Shown: in pieces, positions 60,741 through 64,000 of the stretch
Position numbering within the stretch: position 1 is the first letter of the stretch
Layout of the letters: each line of letters opens with the position of its first letter
NCBI RefSeq assembly: GCF_000378185.1
Contig: NZ_KB899385.1
Location: 81,077-145,076 of the forward strand
Reading direction: 5' to 3'
Origin: Salinimonas chungwhensis DSM 16280
GTDB taxonomy: Bacteria; Pseudomonadota; Gammaproteobacteria; Enterobacterales; Alteromonadaceae
Length of the DNA: 64,000 nucleotides
Position numbers and translations under genes: made by a program
The notes under the pieces: model-generated
Database searches by the model: none
What the model was told of the DNA's origin: nothing
Seen by the model: only the letters and a program-made list of their open reading frames with translations

Positions 60741-61874
60741 ATGGATCTATTCAAAGTTTGCGTAAAAGAAAAAAGACTCCACCCTCTTTTTAAAAGTATT
60801 CTCTCAGAGAGTGCCTACGCTCCAACCATTAAAGTCATTAATCAATGGGCTACTGGAATGGCAGGCCGGAGAGGAGAACTCAAGAAATTCGTTCAAGAGT
60901 TTCAAATGTCTTTCAACTCTACTTTATGGGAACTATATCTGAACCAAGCGTTTAGGGACCTTCAGCTTACGATTGATTATTCTAAAGAAAGTCCTGACTT
61001 CCACTTAATTGACAAGGCTGGCAGGGTCGTTAATGTTGAGGCTGTAACTTCAAATAATAAAGACCACCAAAGCAAAGAGTATTATTCGACTGAATCTCTC
61101 CAGAGCTCTTCAGATACGGAGCAAAAAGAATTCCTTGATCAGTCCACCTTAAAACTAGCAGGAAAGCTTAAAGATAAGCTGGAACTATTTGTTAGCGGTA
61201 ATAAAAAGTTTCCGTATAGCTCTCTACCACATGTCAAAGGGAATCCATTTGTCTTGGCAATTGCTCCGTTTGATGGTCTGTTATCCTTTCAACAAAACAA
61301 CATGGCTGTAAATCGAGTTTTGTATGGCATTAACCCTCCACCACCTAGCGGTAACGGGGACAGAATTGATCACATTCTTAATCAGAATAGGCAACGAGTC
61401 GAGTTAGGGATTTTTACGAATGCTAGTTATAAGGAGGTAAGTGCGGTTATTTTCTCTACAACTGGTACCTTTGGTAAGGCAGTGGTAGAAGCTGGAATCA
61501 AGAACACAATTAGAGCTACCCGCTATAGGCAAATGGGCGTCGTTGAGTTTATGGCAAAAGAGGGGCTAGAAATGCTTGGTGCTTCCCATAAAAAATTACC
61601 AAGTGGCTCCGATGTGTACTCTATTAGATTCTATGATGGCAATCGTTTTTGCGGCTCAGATACTTACCTATATAGTTCTGATGAACATGAAGAATCCCAT
61701 CTAGATAGGTTGCATATATACCATAATCCGTATGCTACAACACCGTTGCCTGATGACTTCTTTTCAGCAAGAGAAATTACTCAAAACACTTACAACGTAG
61801 AGGGGGGATATATGATTTGTAACCATAACGATGGGTCGTTAGTATCTCGTCAGACCTATACTTCAATCGCCTAA
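60741..61874 (+). CDS. cassette gene 2, possible PD-(D/E)XK-fold protein
   Basis: 377 residues, soluble. The segment ESPDFHLIDKAGRVVNVEAVTS (about residues 92-113) has the Pro-Asp...Glu-x order of restriction-type nucleases, with Ala-Val where Glu-x-Lys would need Lys, so the active site is uncertain. Similar proteins are often cassette or island hypotheticals. Its stop codon is part of the GCCTAAC core of the next attC-like site. Confidence 0.6.
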   Translation: MDLFKVCVKEKRLHPLFKSILSESAYAPTIKVINQWATGMAGRRGELKKFVQEFQMSFNSTLWELYLNQAFRDLQLTIDYSKESPDFHLIDKAGRVVNVEAVTSNNKDHQSKEYYSTESLQSSSDTEQKEFLDQSTLKLAGKLKDKLELFVSGNKKFPYSSLPHVKGNPFVLAIAPFDGLLSFQQNNMAVNRVLYGINPPPPSGNGDRIDHILNQNRQRVELGIFTNASYKEVSAVIFSTTGTFGKAVVEAGIKNTIRATRYRQMGVVEFMAKEGLEMLGASHKKLPSGSDVYSIRFYDGNRFCGSDTYLYSSDEHEESHLDRLHIYHNPYATTPLPDDFFSAREITQNTYNVEGGYMICNHNDGSLVSRQTYTSIA

Positions 61875-61984
61875 CAAACCATTCATGGCGCTAGCTTCGC
61901 TCGCAGGGATGCTAACACATTGACTGTGTTACTTCGTTCCTAATTTTAGCCCATGTCTTATCGCCCCTTAGTGGGCCAATGAAC
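61869..61984 (+). other. attC-like site 2
   Basis: Starts with a perfect GCCTAAC core overlapping the stop codon of the previous gene. ATTCATGG near the left end pairs with CCAATGAA near the right end. The right core (AATGAAC) departs from GTTRRRY, so it may be inactive. The inner part is alike to site 4. Confidence 0.6.
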
Positions 61985-62056
61985 GTCCGCTTCTTGTCCC
62001 AAGGTGCCACGGACGCTGTGGGGCAGTGAAGTACGCGAAGCGGGCATTTCATATTC

Positions 62057-62129
62057 TTTCCTATGAAAATACAGAATATGGCTGTCATGGGAAACGGATG
62101 TTATTATGAAATCCCGGTAATAAGCTGTT
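62057..62129 (+). repeat. cassette-boundary repeat, copy B
   Basis: 73 bp related to 59989-60062 and ending in TAATAAGCTGTT, 10 bp before cassette gene 3. Either a promoter region carried with certain cassettes or the remnant of an attC. Confidence 0.65.
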
Positions 62130-62139
62130 CTAAATTAAT

Positions 62140-62721
62140 ATGAGCATAGAAGAAATATTCAAAATTACAGCAGCAATTATCGCATCACTGGGGGGGAGTG
62201 CATTGTTGCTAGGCGCATTTTCCCATTGGTTAGGTAGTATATGGGCTAAGCGCATGTTGCAAAATGAACGAGCCAAGCATGAAGAAAGCCTTCAGAAATT
62301 AAAAGCCAAAAATGAAGCTGTCCTAGAAGATTTGAAAGCCCAAATAGACACCTTTAAACAAAAAGAGTTGAATCGTCACTTTGACAAGTTGGCCATCTAT
62401 AAAGATGTGGTTCATATCGTTTCAGAAATTCTTAGGGAACTAGAGGCTGTTGCTACGTCAAAACAAGAGTCCATTAGTGCAGAAGTCGAGCATTCTTTCG
62501 CTTTAAATAGAAATAAGGCTTATGGATATATATCGCTAGTTTCATGTCAGGACGTCTTAGATAGATACAACGACATGATCGATTTCTTTATACCTCTGCT
62601 CTATGAAGGTAAGAAGGCAACATGGGTAGAAATGAGAGAAAAGTCTGATTTAATGTTGAACGCTATGCGTATAGACCTTGGAATCAATGAGGGCGAAGTG
62701 GTATACAGGGGGGGAAGGTGA
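62140..62721 (+). CDS. cassette gene 3, membrane protein with coiled coil
   Basis: 193 residues. One N-terminal membrane segment (about 8-30), then a coiled coil (about 42-78, KHEESLQKLKAKNEAVLEDLKAQ) and a helical C-terminal domain. No ribosome site before the ATG. This layout is common in cassette and island proteins of unknown role. Confidence 0.6.
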   Translation: MSIEEIFKITAAIIASLGGSALLLGAFSHWLGSIWAKRMLQNERAKHEESLQKLKAKNEAVLEDLKAQIDTFKQKELNRHFDKLAIYKDVVHIVSEILRELEAVATSKQESISAEVEHSFALNRNKAYGYISLVSCQDVLDRYNDMIDFFIPLLYEGKKATWVEMREKSDLMLNAMRIDLGINEGEVVYRGGR

Positions 62722-62725
62722 TTTA

Positions 62726-62821
62726 TCACAAGGCGTTCAACAACATTTTGTCCGCAAGCGACCTCCGCCGGACGCACGAAAACATGCTCCGCACTGTGCC
62801 CCGGTTAACTTAACGTTAGGT
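62726..62821 (+). other. attC-like site 3
   Basis: The right core GTTAGGT (62815-62821) fits GTTRRRY. The left core is degenerate (ATCAC, then AAGGCGTTCAAC), with TCCG...CGGA hairpins inside. It lies between cassette genes 3 and 4. Confidence 0.55.
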
Positions 62822-62834
62822 GCCAAAAGGAATT

Positions 62835-63653
62835 ATGAACTTTCGTAATCTTGCTCGTAAACATCTTCAAGCTGCTAAAAAGCAAATCGATTTATTTGAT
62901 GACAGTAATCTTCGGTATGCTGCTCTCGAATTGAGAATGGCGATGGAAGCGATAGTATACGATAGAGCGTTATCATTTAAGGATGAATTCCCTGAAAAGG
63001 AATATGATACTTGGCAGCCAAAAAAAATAATGACCATTCTTATCGAGATAGAGCCAACCACTGATAAGGATTCATCTTTAGCTATGGGAATTGAAGAGTC
63101 ATCGGGTAAACCTTCTCACGAGATGAAACATATTGGATCGGAAAAAGTTCTCAGCATGAAGATCCTAAAAGAACACTATGATCGGTTGGGAAATTATCTT
63201 CACATGATGAATCTTAGGAGCTTTCATCGAAATAAAGCTACTGATTTTGAAAGGATGAGAGTTCGATGCTCTGAAATTTATTCGATGATTGATAGCGTTC
63301 TTGCTTCCCCACTTTTCAATTGTACATTAAGTACATTTAGTCATATAGACTGTTTCGAATGCGATAAACCTATTAGAAAAAGGGTTCCGACGATCGATGA
63401 TGACTTAGACTTAGAAGCCGAGTGTAAAAACTGTAAGGCTAGCTATAATCTAGAACCTCAAGGAAACGGCAACTATGTATGGCATGCGAATCGTCAAAAT
63501 ATCCTCTGCGGCAATAGATCGTGTAAGCAACTAATCAAAATTTGGCAACGGGAAGTCGGTCTCGGTAAATTTTGGGTTTGCAAAAGTTGCGGCGGCAAAA
63601 ACACAATAACTTATGGTGTAGCATTTGAGCCATCGCCTAACAATCCGCTGTAG
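62835..63653 (+). CDS. cassette gene 4, zinc-ribbon protein with HEPN-like N-terminus
   Basis: 272 residues from the ATG at 62835 (AAAGGAATT upstream; a GTG five codons earlier is less likely). The helical N-terminal domain (LRYAALELRMAMEAIVYDRA) is HEPN-like in style but lacks a clear RxxxxH. Two zinc ribbons follow: CFEC...CKNC and CGNRSC...CKSC. Its last codons form the GCCTAAC core of attC-like site 4. Unknown function. Confidence 0.6.
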   Translation: MNFRNLARKHLQAAKKQIDLFDDSNLRYAALELRMAMEAIVYDRALSFKDEFPEKEYDTWQPKKIMTILIEIEPTTDKDSSLAMGIEESSGKPSHEMKHIGSEKVLSMKILKEHYDRLGNYLHMMNLRSFHRNKATDFERMRVRCSEIYSMIDSVLASPLFNCTLSTFSHIDCFECDKPIRKRVPTIDDDLDLEAECKNCKASYNLEPQGNGNYVWHANRQNILCGNRSCKQLIKIWQREVGLGKFWVCKSCGGKNTITYGVAFEPSPNNPL

Positions 63654-63723
63654 TCGCTATTGGGCTGTGACACTTCGATTCGGCTTTAGCCCACGTATTT
63701 GCGCCTCAAGCGGGGCGTTGAAC
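63635..63723 (+). other. attC-like site 4
   Basis: From GCCTAAC (63635-63641, inside the end of gene 4) to GTTGAAC (63717-63723), both fitting the attC core consensus. CCGCT pairs with AGCGG, and TGGGCT with AGCCCA further in, giving nested arms. 89 bp. Confidence 0.72.
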
Positions 63724-63759
63724 GTCTGCTTAATGCCCTGAGCCACTCGTCAACCAATT

Positions 63760-64000
63760 TTATCCAAGTAAAGGCGAATTTCTCTCCTTTAATACTTTGA
63801 GGTACTTCGTTTCATCATATGGTGTTTTACTTTTCCAACAGCAGTACAAAACCCTTATCCACTTGAAGGCTAAGGAGCGCACTGCTCGCTGATGAGTGTT
63901 CCCTTTCTTCCGCTGCTGTTCGTAGTAAAGCTGTGCCCAGTAAGAGTAGCGGACTGTTTTCGCTGACCATTCAATAAACGTTTGACGAATAAATTTAGAA
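63760..64000 (-). CDS. IS110-family transposase, C-terminal end only
   Basis: 79 codons read on the minus strand to TAA at 63760-63762, open at the right edge. The sequence YSYWAQLYYEQQRKKGNTHQRAV, SLAFKWIRVLYCCWKSKTPYDE and ERNSPLL is the end of the second domain of IS110/IS1111 transposases, which use a DEDD plus serine recombinase-like chemistry. The N-terminal catalytic domain is outside the window. The stop lies 37 bp after attC-like site 4, fitting the IS1111-attC group known to enter attC sites. Confidence 0.85.
   Translation of the reverse strand, partial: SKFIRQTFIEWSAKTVRYSYWAQLYYEQQRKKGNTHQRAVRSLAFKWIRVLYCCWKSKTPYDETKYLKVLKERNSPLLG

Overview
The window reads as part of a large, low-copy plasmid, or plasmid-like secondary replicon, of a gammaproteobacterium, most likely a marine one (Alteromonadales or Vibrionales type). 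Three things support this: an iteron-flanked replication initiator, a P1/F-type ParA-ParB pair beside an array of palindromes, and an IncI-type thin-pilus operon. No rRNA or tRNA genes or housekeeping operons are seen. The host assignment is inference from the style of CsrA, RdgC, pilus and cassette sequences. No relaxase or conjugative secretion ATPase lies in this window.

Layout. 1-3121: small leftward genes, mostly unrecognised. 3342-6941: replication origin, with about 22 iterons flanking an unfamiliar 586-residue candidate initiator. 6976-9781: SprT-like protease, solitary DndC-like enzyme, and a CsrA homologue. 9892-14574: leftward unknown genes interleaved with eight copies of a 15-bp palindrome (five phased at about 32 bp), a likely centromere. 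14783-16993: parA-parB. 17146-30414: unknowns, a convergent AddA-like/AddB-like helicase-nuclease pair, a lipoprotein-acyltransferase pair, and a leftward HipB/HipA-like trio. 30613-35244: a tight six-gene operon (GGDEF, unknown, secreted NucA-type nuclease, EAL, SNase-like protein, RdgC). 35435-46920: type IVb pilus operon ending in a tail-fibre-like adhesin, followed by a lipoprotein. 46976-50201: UvrD-like helicase operon. 50348-59825: mostly unknown plasmid genes, including a DUF1173-like protein, a TcpQ/DotD-like lipoprotein and a small gene broken by one in-frame stop. 59989-64000: an integron-like gene-cassette array (four cassettes with attC-like sites) cut at the right edge by an IS110-family transposase.

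The most notable signal not explained by gene content is a perfect 10-mer, ATAAATCGGG. It occurs six times, always between genes and always pointing toward a start codon 63-97 bp away. The genes are csrA, a small membrane protein (divergent to the AddA-like helicase), the GGDEF operon, the pilus operon, the UvrD-like operon and a membrane-anchored protein. This suggests one regulator co-ordinating DNA processing, cyclic-di-GMP signalling and pilus genes on this replicon. The combination of pilus, c-di-GMP enzymes, exported nucleases, RdgC and recombination helicases under a shared motif is the best candidate here for an undescribed co-ordinated system.
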